Source: Desulfobacteraceae bacterium (GTDB lineage Bacteria; Desulfobacterota; DSM-4660; Desulfatiglandales; Desulfatiglandaceae). From it: a stretch of DNA of 14,790 bases. The number at the start of each line of letters is the position of its first letter. Positions within the stretch are counted from its first letter, which is position 1. The position numbers were made by a program, and so were the translations under genes. The notes beneath the pieces were generated by a model that saw only the letters and a list, made by a program, of their open reading frames with translations, was not told the DNA's origin and searched no databases. Shown here piece by piece: positions 6,502 to 13,083 of this stretch. Where the stretch lies: positions 3,777,104 through 3,791,893 of the forward strand of contig CP070700.1 of assembly GCA_020349865.1 (NCBI GenBank). Reading direction: 5' to 3'.

Positions 6502-8124
6502 TTAGGGCGTATAGAGCGTCACCAGGCAGCGTGTCGGCTCATTGGACATGCTTTTTAGTTTGTGATGAATGTCGGAGTTGAAATGGATGGACTCGCCTGA
6601 TTTAAGGTGGTGAGTTTTATTTCCAAGTGTGAGTCGGAGATCCCCCTCCATGACGAAGATAAACTCCTCGCCCTCGTGCTTGTAAGCTACTGGTTTGTGG
6701 GCCTGCTTCGGTTCTATAGTAACCATGAAAGCGCGCATATGATCGCTCTCAGCACCAGGGCTCAGTGTCTGGTAGGAGTAGTTTTGGGTGCGCTTGACGA
6801 ACGCCTGGGCGCGTAGATTGCGAATCATCGTTTTTTCGTCCTTCCGGAGGAATGTGCCCGCATCAACGTTCAGGGCGCTTGACAACCTCAGTAAAAAGCT
6901 CACCGGAGGTGCAATCTCATCGTTTTCGACCTTCTCAATGAACTCCGGAGTTTCGCCAGTGGCCTGGGCTAAGGCTTCACGGGTCCAGTTTTGGACTTCA
7001 CGCATTTTACGAACCCTCCTGCCAAAGCCATTCCCTTTATCAGTCTTCACATCTCCCTGCATGACATCCACCATCTTGCGAACCACTGCCTGCTTGACCT
7101 TGGTTGTCAGCAACGGAAGAAAAGTCTTTGCATCTGCAACAATGCCGAGATCGGCGACCTGAAAGATGGGGGAATTCTTGTCCCGATTGATTGCTATAAT
7201 GGTCTTGGTCTCCATAATCCCCGCCGTGTACTGGACTGCTCCCGAAGTACCGATAGAAAAGAGCAGGCGGGGTTGGACCGTCTTTCCTGTCTGTCCGATC
7301 AGTCGTTCCTCTTCCACCCAGTGCTGAAACACCGGCGGCCGGGTCGCGCCCACCTCGCCATCCAAAGCGGCGGCAAGCTCGCGCACCAGTCCAAAATTGT
7401 CATAGCTGTGAAGTCCAGCTCCTCCAACCACCACAACATCGGCATCTTCAAGTTGTTGTTTTTTATCAGGCTCTGCCAAACTTGATAGCAGATTGAGGTT
7501 TTTGGGCATGTCAAGGTAGTCTATCGTGATCCACTCTACCGCACCGGGCTCACCCTGAAATTCAATTGCTTCAAAAACGTTTGGCTGCACAGTCGCAAAT
7601 CCGGTGTTTGCCCTTTCAGAGAAGGTGATATCGGCCATGATCTCGCCATCCCATGAGGGGCATGTTGCGACTACCCTGTCTCCTTCGATTTTGAGATCCA
7701 TGCATTTCGCGATCAGACCGGCGGTGCTCATTGCAGCAGCCCGGGCCGCCAACTCACGGCCAAAGTCGGTAAGAGGAAACAAAACAAGCGTTGGACCATG
7801 CCTGAAAACAGCATCGGCCAGGACCTTTGCATAAATATCAGCCCTCGGCATGACAAGGTTTTTGTTGTCGAAGATGTAAACAAAGTCCGCACCGTGGGCA
7901 GTGCACGCTTCAGCAGCGGAGGCAACCGAAAGGCATGCCTGCATCACACAGGTGCTATCCGGCTGATCATCGGCTGAAGAACCCATGAGCACAACGGCTA
8001 CCTTCCCTGACATTGCCCCGGCCAGCTGACGGGCCTTCGCCAGGACATTGAGAGAAAAGCCAAAAAGCCTTTTACTCCTCAAATCACCAAATACCCAGAT
8101 CTCTTTTTCTAGATTATTTCCCAT
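6502..8124 (-). CDS. etfA: EtfA fused to XRE-type HTH and cupin domain
   Basis: The protein has 540 residues, whereas EtfA is usually about 320-400. Residues 5-200 match the ETF alpha N-terminal domain. Residues 228-340 form the FAD-binding domain, with VVVGGAGL (231-238), ATRPPVFQHW (260-269), GQTGKTVQPRLLFSIGTSGA (277-296) and AINRDKNSPIFQVADLGIV (311-329). Residues 367-425 form an XRE-like helix-turn-helix (RRVRKMREVQNWTREALAQA...FIEKVENDEIAPPVSFLLRLSSAL). Residues 462-538 form a single cupin barrel (HEGEEFIFVMEGDLRLTLG, then SGESIHFNSDIHHKL). HTH plus cupin is itself a known regulator architecture; its attachment to EtfA is unusual. The enzyme part passes electrons between the dehydrogenase encoded upstream and the respiratory chain or a bifurcation partner. 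There is no in-frame stop or obvious junction defect. The ribosome site GGGAAG is 7 bases before the ATG. Confidence 0.9.
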   Translation of the reverse strand: MGNNLEKEIWVFGDLRSKRLFGFSLNVLAKARQLAGAMSGKVAVVLMGSSADDQPDSTCVMQACLSVASAAEACTAHGADFVYIFDNKNLVMPRADIYAKVLADAVFRHGPTLVLFPLTDFGRELAARAAAMSTAGLIAKCMDLKIEGDRVVATCPSWDGEIMADITFSERANTGFATVQPNVFEAIEFQGEPGAVEWITIDYLDMPKNLNLLSSLAEPDKKQQLEDADVVVVGGAGLHSYDNFGLVRELAAALDGEVGATRPPVFQHWVEEERLIGQTGKTVQPRLLFSIGTSGAVQYTAGIMETKTIIAINRDKNSPIFQVADLGIVADAKTFLPLLTTKVKQAVVRKMVDVMQGDVKTDKGNGFGRRVRKMREVQNWTREALAQATGETPEFIEKVENDEIAPPVSFLLRLSSALNVDAGTFLRKDEKTMIRNLRAQAFVKRTQNYSYQTLSPGAESDHMRAFMVTIEPKQAHKPVAYKHEGEEFIFVMEGDLRLTLGNKTHHLKSGESIHFNSDIHHKLKSMSNEPTRCLVTLYTP

Positions 8125-8173
8125 AACGGTCTTCCCAATCCTCTAATAATCTGCTTCTCTTCAATATCTTTTA

Positions 8174-8947
8174 TTAAATCAAACCTGATTTCGATAGCCG
8201 GCTTATCAATTCGTCGATCTGCTCCTCGGCTGAGCCGGTTAGAAAATCGCATTTTCTCTTACTTTCCACTCGAGATAGAGCCAGTACCCTGGTGGCGGAC
8301 CCGGCCTCTCCGACGCAATCCGCAGACAAGTTTAGATCCGTCAGGCTCCACGTCTTCGCATCCCTTTCATTAAAAGCCAAGTCAATCCCTAAAAGTCCTA
8401 CATCTCTGGGCTGGACTGCACTGTGATGAATGGTGAGCGCGGCCGGGTATGCAACCTCGTAGCTTTCCAGGAAATCGTCAACCCTTCGCTCAACAAAAAG
8501 ACCGTCGTCTTTCGGCTCTATTGAATGCACGCCTGTCACCAACGGCAAATTAAGGAAAACCGCAGTCTGCGGGCCAACCTGGCCAGTGTCACTATCAGCG
8601 GCCCTGGTACCGAAAAAAACCAGATCAAATGGAGCGAGCTTTTTGATTGCAGCCGCAAGAGCATTTGAGGTTGCGAGCGTGTCCGAATCGGCAAGGGCAG
8701 GATCACTGAGCAAAACGCCACGGTCAATGCCCATGGCAATGGCCTCATTCAGGGAAAAAGCACATGCCTCGGGTCCCATGGAAAGAGCCGTTATTGCGCC
8801 GCCAAGCTCTTCCCGTATGCGCAGCGCTACTTCCAAAGCAGGGCGATCATAAGGGTTAAGCTCGCACGAATCAGATGATCGTACGACCCCATCATTCGGT
8901 GCGTTTACAATTACGGATTTGATACATACGATTATGTGAAGTCCCAT
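8174..8947 (-). CDS. etfB: Electron transfer flavoprotein beta subunit
   Basis: The protein has 257 residues, normal for EtfB. Recognisable parts are the N-terminal strand with CIKSV (8-12), LNPYDRPALEVAL (30-42), ITALSMGP (52-59), the DSDTLATSNALAAAI helix (88-101), and DSDTGQVGPQ (118-127), which lines the AMP or second-FAD site in this family. EtfB pairs with EtfA to form the soluble heterodimer that accepts electrons from acyl-CoA dehydrogenase. Whether this pair carries AMP (simple ETF) or a second FAD (bifurcating ETF) cannot be settled by eye. The gene lies 59 bp after the dehydrogenase gene and 49 bp before the EtfA fusion gene, with a GAGG ribosome site 5 bases before the ATG, so it is part of one operon. 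Confidence 0.93.
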   Translation of the reverse strand: MGLHIIVCIKSVIVNAPNDGVVRSSDSCELNPYDRPALEVALRIREELGGAITALSMGPEACAFSLNEAIAMGIDRGVLLSDPALADSDTLATSNALAAAIKKLAPFDLVFFGTRAADSDTGQVGPQTAVFLNLPLVTGVHSIEPKDDGLFVERRVDDFLESYEVAYPAALTIHHSAVQPRDVGLLGIDLAFNERDAKTWSLTDLNLSADCVGEAGSATRVLALSRVESKRKCDFLTGSAEEQIDELISRLSKSGLI

Positions 8948-9006
8948 ACAATCCTCTCTTTCTCGTGAGCGTCGTGAAGTTATAACTTTGATAATGCACT
9001 GGTCCT

Positions 9007-10149
9007 CTAATCTCCCAGTACCCCCTTTGCAATGACCATACGGTGGACTTCAGAGGTCCCTTCGTAGATCCTCGTCACCCTGGCATCCCGGTAATACCGC
9101 TCAACAGGATATGATTTGGAGTAGCCGTATCCACCATGGATCTGGACGGCGAGGTCGGTAACCTCGCTGGAAGTCTCAGAGGCAAAAAGCTTGGCCATGG
9201 CCGATGCTTGCGAGAAAGGTTTGCCTTGATCCCTCAGCACGGCGGATCGGTAGACCATGAGCCGGGCCGCATCTACCTTTGTAGCCATATCCGCGATCAT
9301 CATACTGAGGGCCTGGTGTTTTGAAATAGGAACGCCAAACTGATAGCGTTGCTTAGAGTACCGAACCGCTTCTTCAAGCGCGGCTTGGGCAATGCCTACT
9401 GCTTGCGCAGCAATCCCGATTCTTCCGGTGTCAAGTGCCGCAAGCCCTATGCGCAAACCCATGCCCTCTTTGCCCAGCAAGTTTTCTAAGGGCACGGGGC
9501 AGTCATAAAGCCTGATAGAGCTCACCGGGTTGGCTCGAACCCCACAAAGGTCTTCGAGATCACCAACCACGAATCCGAGGGTGCCTCGCTCGGCCATGAT
9601 AACACTGATTCCCTTACGACCCGCATTGGGGTTGGTGCGTGCAAAAATCAAGCAGACGTCAGCAACTCCCCCGTTGGTGACGAAAACCTTGTTTGCGTTA
9701 ACTAAGTAATGGCCGTCTTTACGAATGGCAGTGGCCTCGATTCCAGCCGCATCAGATCCGGCATTTGGTTCGGTGAGACAAAAGGCCCCGATCTTTTCAC
9801 CTCTAGCAAGAGGCGGCACCCACTTCTGCTGTTGTTCTTCTGAGCCAAAAGCCAAAAGTGGGTAGACGGCCACACTGTTGTGAACGGTCACGCAGAGTCC
9901 AAGGCCCGCGCAGGCCCTTGAGATCTCCTCGATCACGATTATGTAGTCTATTGTATCCAAACCTGCACCACCCAGGGCCTTTGGGACCTGGACTCCGAAA
10001 TAACCCAGCTTGCCCATCTTCTCTATCACCTCCCAGGGGAAGGATGCCTCCTGGTCAATCTCCTTGGCAATAGGCTGGATCTCTCGCTGGCAAAAGGCAC
10101 GAACCGAGCGACGTACTGCACGATGTTTTTCCGAAATAAAAGCGTCCAT
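9007..10149 (-). CDS. Acyl-CoA dehydrogenase
   Basis: The protein has 380 residues from the ATG at 10149, matching the short/medium-chain family. A longer frame starting at 10242 would add 31 residues encoded across a terminator hairpin and is rejected. The FAD signature [11 protein letters not shown] is at 124-134. The C-terminal block [20 protein letters not shown] (337-356) is followed by [11 protein letters not shown], where Glu363 is in the position of the catalytic base of butyryl- and medium-chain enzymes. The enzyme removes two hydrogens from an acyl-CoA to give the 2,3-enoyl-CoA and hands electrons to ETF, encoded by the next two genes. Substrate chain length or branching cannot be read directly. 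The GTGAGG ribosome site is 12 bases from the ATG, rather far. A terminator lies only 33 bases upstream of the start. Confidence 0.93.
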   Translation of the reverse strand: MDAFISEKHRAVRRSVRAFCQREIQPIAKEIDQEASFPWEVIEKMGKLGYFGVQVPKALGGAGLDTIDYIIVIEEISRACAGLGLCVTVHNSVAVYPLLAFGSEEQQQKWVPPLARGEKIGAFCLTEPNAGSDAAGIEATAIRKDGHYLVNANKVFVTNGGVADVCLIFARTNPNAGRKGISVIMAERGTLGFVVGDLEDLCGVRANPVSSIRLYDCPVPLENLLGKEGMGLRIGLAALDTGRIGIAAQAVGIAQAALEEAVRYSKQRYQFGVPISKHQALSMMIADMATKVDAARLMVYRSAVLRDQGKPFSQASAMAKLFASETSSEVTDLAVQIHGGYGYSKSYPVERYYRDARVTRIYEGTSEVHRMVIAKGVLGD

Positions 10150-10181
10150 AATTACGAATTGCCTCACGTAGAATTTACAGC

Positions 10182-10221
10182 AAAAAAAATCCGTTACCAG
10201 GTAGGCCTGATAACGGATTTT
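10182..10221 (-). terminator. Intrinsic terminator upstream of the acyl-CoA dehydrogenase
   Basis: On the minus strand the arm at 10221-10207 pairs with 10200-10186: 15 bp with one mismatch around a 6-base loop. It is followed directly by a run of eight T (A8 at 10182-10189 on the plus strand). This is a canonical Rho-independent terminator. It lies between the leader ORF and the dehydrogenase start, so unless it is conditional the operon would be cut off from the promoter upstream. Confidence 0.8.
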
Positions 10222-10244
10222 ATGGAATGAACTTTGTGGCACGC

Positions 10245-10364
10245 TTACATTATCAGGCCCGGTAACTTGCTTCTCATGATAAGAAGGCTTGGCAACAGGA
10301 ACAGAATTATCCCCGTTGCCCTGATAATGATGATAATATTTTTATAGGTGCCCTTCATTTTCAT
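10245..10364 (-). CDS. Ile/Leu-rich 39-residue leader peptide or small membrane protein
   Basis: The ORF runs ATG 10364 to TAA 10245-10247 and encodes 39 residues. It has a basic N-terminus (MKMKGTYKN), then five consecutive Ile codons (residues 10-14), Arg15, and a hydrophobic stretch (IILFLLPSLLIM) before a short basic tail. Nine Ile and seven Leu make 41% of the peptide. No strong ribosome site precedes the ATG. A second ATG lies two codons later, and an in-frame TTG lies seven codons upstream with an AGGA about 10 bases before it. Base-pairing segments 1 and 2 of the proposed attenuator lie inside the ORF and the terminator follows it. This argues for a regulatory leader, but a single-pass small membrane protein is the main alternative. 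Confidence 0.55.
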   Translation of the reverse strand: MKMKGTYKNIIIIIRATGIILFLLPSLLIMRSKLPGLIM

Positions 10365-10399
10365 TCTAAACTTGAGCCGTTTCAAAAAAAGTTGATCCT

Positions 10400-10429
10400 A
10401 CATTAATAACAGTAAAACATTATTGTCAA
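10400..10429 (-). promoter_or_regulatory. Candidate promoter for the leader / acd-etf operon
   Basis: On the minus strand there is a perfect -35 TTGACA (plus 10424-10429). The -10 is poor: TAATGT at 18-base spacing, or TATTAA at 15-base spacing preceded by TG (an extended -10 form). Transcription would begin roughly 30 bases before the leader ORF, a distance usual for attenuators. Confidence 0.4.
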
Positions 10430-10677
10430 TCTTTTTTTTGCGGTAATGTTAATTTTGACTTTCAAGATCAGTGGTCGTAAACTTGCAGGGCCAATCCCCA
10501 ATCTCTTCAGCCCGCTGGTTATTTGTAAGAGGAGGAATCATACCAACGAGAGATCAATTGAAATTTGCTCTAAAGATACCACACTGATATCTGAAAATTT
10601 CTTTTACTGACCTGAATTAACGATAAATAGCAGATACATGCAATCAGGTCTGGGTGCATGTGCGTTGGAGATATCTT
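10430..10677. other. Gene-free stretch between the acd operon and the cassette array
   Basis: The stretch is AT-rich and I see no convincing ORF, RNA gene or mobile-element end. An AGGAGG at about 10532-10537 is followed by ATA rather than a start codon. The stretch probably marks the boundary between the operon's chromosomal flank and the last attC-like site. Confidence 0.4.
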
Positions 10678-10750
10678 GATTAACGCTTGGGCTCAGCGCG
10701 TTTGCGGAACGCGCAGCGCGTAGCAAATTCGCTGGAGCCCTTGGTTCGGC
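10678..10750 (-). repeat. attC-like site A (after the SpoIIAA-like gene)
   Basis: On the plus strand GGGCTCAGCG (10689-10698) pairs with CGCT-G-GAGCCC (10730-10740), leaving one unpaired G. This resembles the extrahelical base of attC hairpins. In cassette orientation (minus) the outer elements are GCCGAAC (consensus RYYYAAC, one mismatch) and GCGTTAATC (consensus GTTRRRY, one mismatch). It begins 8 bases after the stop codon of the gene. Confidence 0.6.
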
Positions 10751-10758
10751 TCGTGTTT

Positions 10759-11118
10759 CTATTGATTGAGCCCAGCAAAGGCATCATCTCGCGAAGAGAA
10801 AATCTGTATAAATGCTCCTCGGTTATGTGCGGTAGTCTCTATAAAGCGAAGATCTTCCGGAGATTGCTTTGCAACAACGATCGCGTGTTTTAGGTTTCTC
10901 GCCCGACTTGACAATTCAGACGCAAAATCGAACAGGTCGCCAATTGGTGGCAACGATTTCTGATCTGTTGTGTCAACCAGGATTTTGTTCAGTCCGTGAT
11001 CATGTGCAATCTGCAGAACGGTTTCCAGTGATCGTCGGAGGTCATCTGCTTCCACTTGCTGGGACGACTCGATGATGATGATACCAAGTTCCCGGTCAAC
11101 ACTTACTGTCTCGGGCAT
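10759..11118 (-). CDS. SpoIIAA/STAS-like small protein
   Basis: The protein has 119 residues from the ATG at 11118. This start has a near-perfect AAGGAGG 7 bases upstream, so I prefer it to a longer frame beginning at 11157, which would run into the attC-like site. The pattern is alternating strands and amphipathic helices: GIIIIESSQQVEADDLRRSL, then NKILVDTTDQ, then HAIVVAKQSPEDLRFIETTAHNRGAFIQIF. It resembles the SpoIIAA-like (STAS-fold) family of small stand-alone proteins whose partners are mostly unknown. It has no signal peptide and is cytoplasmic. It lies between attC-like sites B and A, as the last gene of the cassette array. Confidence 0.6.
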   Translation of the reverse strand: MPETVSVDRELGIIIIESSQQVEADDLRRSLETVLQIAHDHGLNKILVDTTDQKSLPPIGDLFDFASELSSRARNLKHAIVVAKQSPEDLRFIETTAHNRGAFIQIFSSRDDAFAGLNQ

Positions 11119-11132
11119 TTCAGTTCCTCCTT

Positions 11133-11202
11133 GGCCGATATCATCACCTGTGGGCACGGAGTGCTAGCGGAATGCCCATCTGGTGGATGAAGTTGTTAGG
11201 GC
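11133..11202 (-). repeat. attC-like site B (after the secreted-protein gene)
   Basis: In cassette orientation the site opens with GCCCTAACAAC, a good match to the left core (RYYYAAC followed by AA). An imperfect stem follows: GATG/CATC, ACC/GGT and GGGCA/TGCCC with an unpaired G. The right core is missing: ATCGGCC stands where GTTRRRY is expected. The ribosome site of the next gene begins right after it. Confidence 0.55.
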
Positions 11203-11250
11203 TTAGTTTTTCTCTCACGACATCACACGATCTACAAGGTCAAAGATGGC

Positions 11251-12384
11251 TTATTGTAAAATTTTAATTGTATTGGTTATATGCTTCAATATTTGTTTTT
11301 CGTTTTGAAAACGCTTTCCTTCATCGGTGAGATTTAAGAGCAGAACCTTATACGGATCGCCTGTTTTTGATAGTAAAACTGCGTAAATAGGTCCCTCTTG
11401 TGATTTTTCGATTTCTATATCGCTTTCCTTTTCTTCTTGACCATCCTCGTAAACCGGCCCGGATTCTCTGACGACTGTCAGATGGATTTCAAGTGCCTTA
11501 AGATTATTAAGCGTCGTGAAACAGTTCCTTTTGATAACGTCGGTTGCGTACCGGGAGCCGTCAGCTCCGTCAGCAGAGAACATTATTTTCGCCCTGTGTA
11601 TTGCGAAATTTTCAAAAGTCATTTCTTGCGGATTGTACTCTCGGCCGGGATATTGGGACATATCTTCAAAGTTGATTGCAATAAGCCAGCCAGTACCGCT
11701 TTTTTTAAGTGAAAAACCTCCCTCATTCATTTCATAATCTTTAGGATAGGCGAATTCGAAACAGTTCATAAAATCTCTGTAAGTTTTAAAGTCTGAAGGA
11801 ACTTTTCCTTGATCTTGTCTGAATTCTACTTTCGTTCCGGTTGTGGGATCAAGCATAAGTATCTGATTTTCAACTGTTTCAGCCACAAGATAACCGGTTT
11901 CGTTAAATCCTTTCAAATTTCCCCATCGTAAGCCTAGTTGCGCTTTTTTCAATTTTGAGAGATCGCTGATAATTTCACTTAATCCAATATCTCCTATAGA
12001 TTTCCCATTTTTGAAGAAAGAGAAAATGATCTCTTCCCTTGTGTAGTTTGAGGGAAGTGTACCTTCTGCATAAGTAGCTCCTATCATATGTTGTCCATCA
12101 TTTGCTACCCAAACCTCCTCGAAGCATGCTTCTGTCGACCACATCGGTTTTTTTTCTCTTCTTCCTACGTTTCCATGCCAGTTTACCTTGAAAACGAAAA
12201 TGTTTTTGTCATCTGGGCAGACGATTGCCGTGAATTGATGGTTTTTTGAGTGGAAGGTTTTCAAAGGAAATTTGCTTACTGGTACTTCAAAAGCGGGTTC
12301 AACAAGTGTCAGTTGGGCAAAGGCTAAAGTTGTTTGACCGATTATAAGTAGGCTTAATCCAATATTTTTGAATTTTAGCTTCAT
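11251..12384 (-). CDS. Secreted protein of unknown function
   Basis: The protein has 377 residues and I do not recognise its family. Residues 1-23 form a clear signal peptide: basic start MKLKFK, hydrophobic core LSLLIIG, and cleavage motif AFA before Gln24. The mature part is mixed alpha/beta, with no long hydrophobic segment and no cysteine pattern. It has several Trp-containing strands (about 70-110) and an acidic stretch (EDGQEEKESDIEIEKSQEG) near residue 320. It is visibly more AT-rich than the genes on either side, as expected for a gene of different origin. A GAGG ribosome site lies about 11 bases before the ATG. It lies between attC-like sites C (upstream) and B (downstream). It is probably periplasmic or secreted. 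Confidence 0.75.
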   Translation of the reverse strand: MKLKFKNIGLSLLIIGQTTLAFAQLTLVEPAFEVPVSKFPLKTFHSKNHQFTAIVCPDDKNIFVFKVNWHGNVGRREKKPMWSTEACFEEVWVANDGQHMIGATYAEGTLPSNYTREEIIFSFFKNGKSIGDIGLSEIISDLSKLKKAQLGLRWGNLKGFNETGYLVAETVENQILMLDPTTGTKVEFRQDQGKVPSDFKTYRDFMNCFEFAYPKDYEMNEGGFSLKKSGTGWLIAINFEDMSQYPGREYNPQEMTFENFAIHRAKIMFSADGADGSRYATDVIKRNCFTTLNNLKALEIHLTVVRESGPVYEDGQEEKESDIEIEKSQEGPIYAVLLSKTGDPYKVLLLNLTDEGKRFQNEKQILKHITNTIKILQ

Positions 12385-12416
12385 ACTCTTAGCTTCCTCT
12401 ATTTTTTCCCAAGTAT

Positions 12417-12476
12417 CCTTAATGCTAAGGCTCAGGCGCGCGGTTCGCCGCGTCGCCTGAAGCCGATTGTTGGCAC
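12417..12476 (-). repeat. attC-like site C, overlapping the end of the upstream gene
   Basis: The plus strand shows TCAGGCG (12432-12438), CGCGG-TTCG-CCGCG (12439-12452), one unpaired T (12453) and CGCCTGA (12454-12460): a 12-bp stem with a single extrahelical base. In cassette orientation the outer elements are TGCCAAC (left core RYYYAAC, one mismatch) and ATTAAGG (right core GTTRRRY, mismatched at the first and last bases). The stop codon of the phage-type gene lies inside the site. Confidence 0.65.
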
Positions 12477-12946
12477 AGGGCTTCCTCTACCCATGCCGGC
12501 CTTCTTCTTCTCGTCCATTTTGCGAACTGCAACTTCTCACCGACATAGAAGTTCCGGTACGCTTGTACTGGGTCCCCGGACACCTTGTACTGTTCAGGCA
12601 TGGCCTGCGGAAAGTCGGTTAGTCCTGTCGACTCAAACTTCACTTCCTCGATCTGGTCAACCACCGCGAGTGAGCTGTGATCCTTAGACGTCCTGAACCT
12701 ATATCTGTACTCACGGTTCAGCGCTCTCGCCAGCTTCTTCAGCCACTGTAGGTTTGCGAAGGATGCACCTGCCCACAGAACGCACGGATGATTGAAGTGG
12801 GTGGACTTGTAGGGCGTCGTGAATCCCCTCTGATTCAGTGCTGTACAGGCAATCTGAGCACTCTCCAGAATCATCTTCACAACGTGTTGATCACAGTGAT
12901 AACGCGCGCACTTCTCTATGTTGAGATCAAGTACAAAGATGTTCAT
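12425..12946 (-). CDS. Small phage-type conserved protein with attC-encoded tail
   Basis: The protein has 173 residues. The N-terminus (MNIFVLDLNIEKCARYHCDQHVVKMILESAQIACTAL) looks like a conserved family I associate with phage genomes and environmental gene cassettes. I know no established function for it. Conserved-looking His/Cys/Trp positions include H17, C18, H21, H51, H53, W58 and W68, and the C-terminal part has YRNFYVGEKLQFAKWTRRRRPAW, so a metal site or nucleic-acid role is possible. The final 16 residues (CQQSASGDAANRAPEP) are encoded by attC-like site C, so the gene probably lost its original stop or acquired this end on becoming a cassette. The ATG comes 15 bases after attC-like site D, with only a weak GGTAAG ribosome site. 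Confidence 0.7.
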   Translation of the reverse strand: MNIFVLDLNIEKCARYHCDQHVVKMILESAQIACTALNQRGFTTPYKSTHFNHPCVLWAGASFANLQWLKKLARALNREYRYRFRTSKDHSSLAVVDQIEEVKFESTGLTDFPQAMPEQYKVSGDPVQAYRNFYVGEKLQFAKWTRRRRPAWVEEALCQQSASGDAANRAPEP

Positions 12947-12954
12947 TTCTTACC

Positions 12955-13015
12955 GCGCCAACGCTGGCTATGAGCTGCGGCGCGGATCGGCGTCAGCTCG
13001 ATGGCCTTGTTATTT
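12955..13015 (-). repeat. attC-like site D (between the amidohydrolase and phage-type genes)
   Basis: The plus strand shows AACGC-TGGC-t-ATGAGCTG (about 12960-12977) against CAGCTC-g-AT-g-GCC-TTGTT (12994-13011). This is an imperfect stem with unpaired bases on one side. In cassette orientation the outer elements are AATAACAAGG and GCGTTGGCGC. The right core is one mismatch from GTTRRRY in its fourth-to-last bases, and the next gene starts 15 bases after it. Confidence 0.6.
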
Positions 13016-13027
13016 GCTGTTGCAAGC

Positions 13028-13063
13028 ATTCCAAAATTAATATTTACCATTTCAATTTGGAAT
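13028..13063 (-). terminator. AT-rich inverted repeat after the amidohydrolase gene
   Basis: ATTCCAAAATT (13028-13038) and AATTTGGAAT (13054-13063) pair over 10 bp with one bulged A and a 15-base loop, about 20 bases past the stop codon. It may terminate the amidohydrolase transcript. There is no clear T run, so this is weak. Confidence 0.35.
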
Positions 13064-13083
13064 TATTAGGATCCGCCAATCAA

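Larger units (their letters stand above)
10182..10364 (-). promoter_or_regulatory. Candidate ribosome-mediated transcription attenuator of the acd-etf operon
   Basis: Reading the minus strand, segment 1 (CATTATCAGG, plus 10320-10329) lies inside the Ile codon run of a leader ORF. Segment 2 (GGCCTGATAATG, plus 10248-10259) forms the last codons before its stop. Segment 3 (TTATCAGGCC, plus 10204-10213) is the loop and 5' arm of the terminator, and segment 4 is the terminator 3' arm. 1:2 gives a perfect 10-bp helix. 2:3 gives a perfect 10-bp helix that extends to about 13 with G-U pairs. 3:4 is the terminator. A ribosome stalled on the Ile codons would cover segment 1 and favour 2:3 (read-through). 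A ribosome reaching the stop codon would cover segment 2 and favour termination. The pairing is seen; the mechanism is inferred. Confidence 0.6.

Noticed and set aside
9007..10242. Acyl-CoA dehydrogenase starting at 10242 (411 residues)
   Set aside because: The extra 31 residues would be encoded by the terminator hairpin and T run. The ATG at 10149 gives the normal family length of 380.
10532..10590. Possible small gene after an AGGAGG at about 10532
   Set aside because: The codon at the right distance is ATA and the frame closes after 15 codons. It could be a dead start but is not supportable.
10678..13015. Sites A-D as ordinary intrinsic terminators
   Set aside because: None has a T run. 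All share orientation, unpaired bases on one side and AAC/GTT-like ends, which fits attC better, although a terminator role is not excluded.
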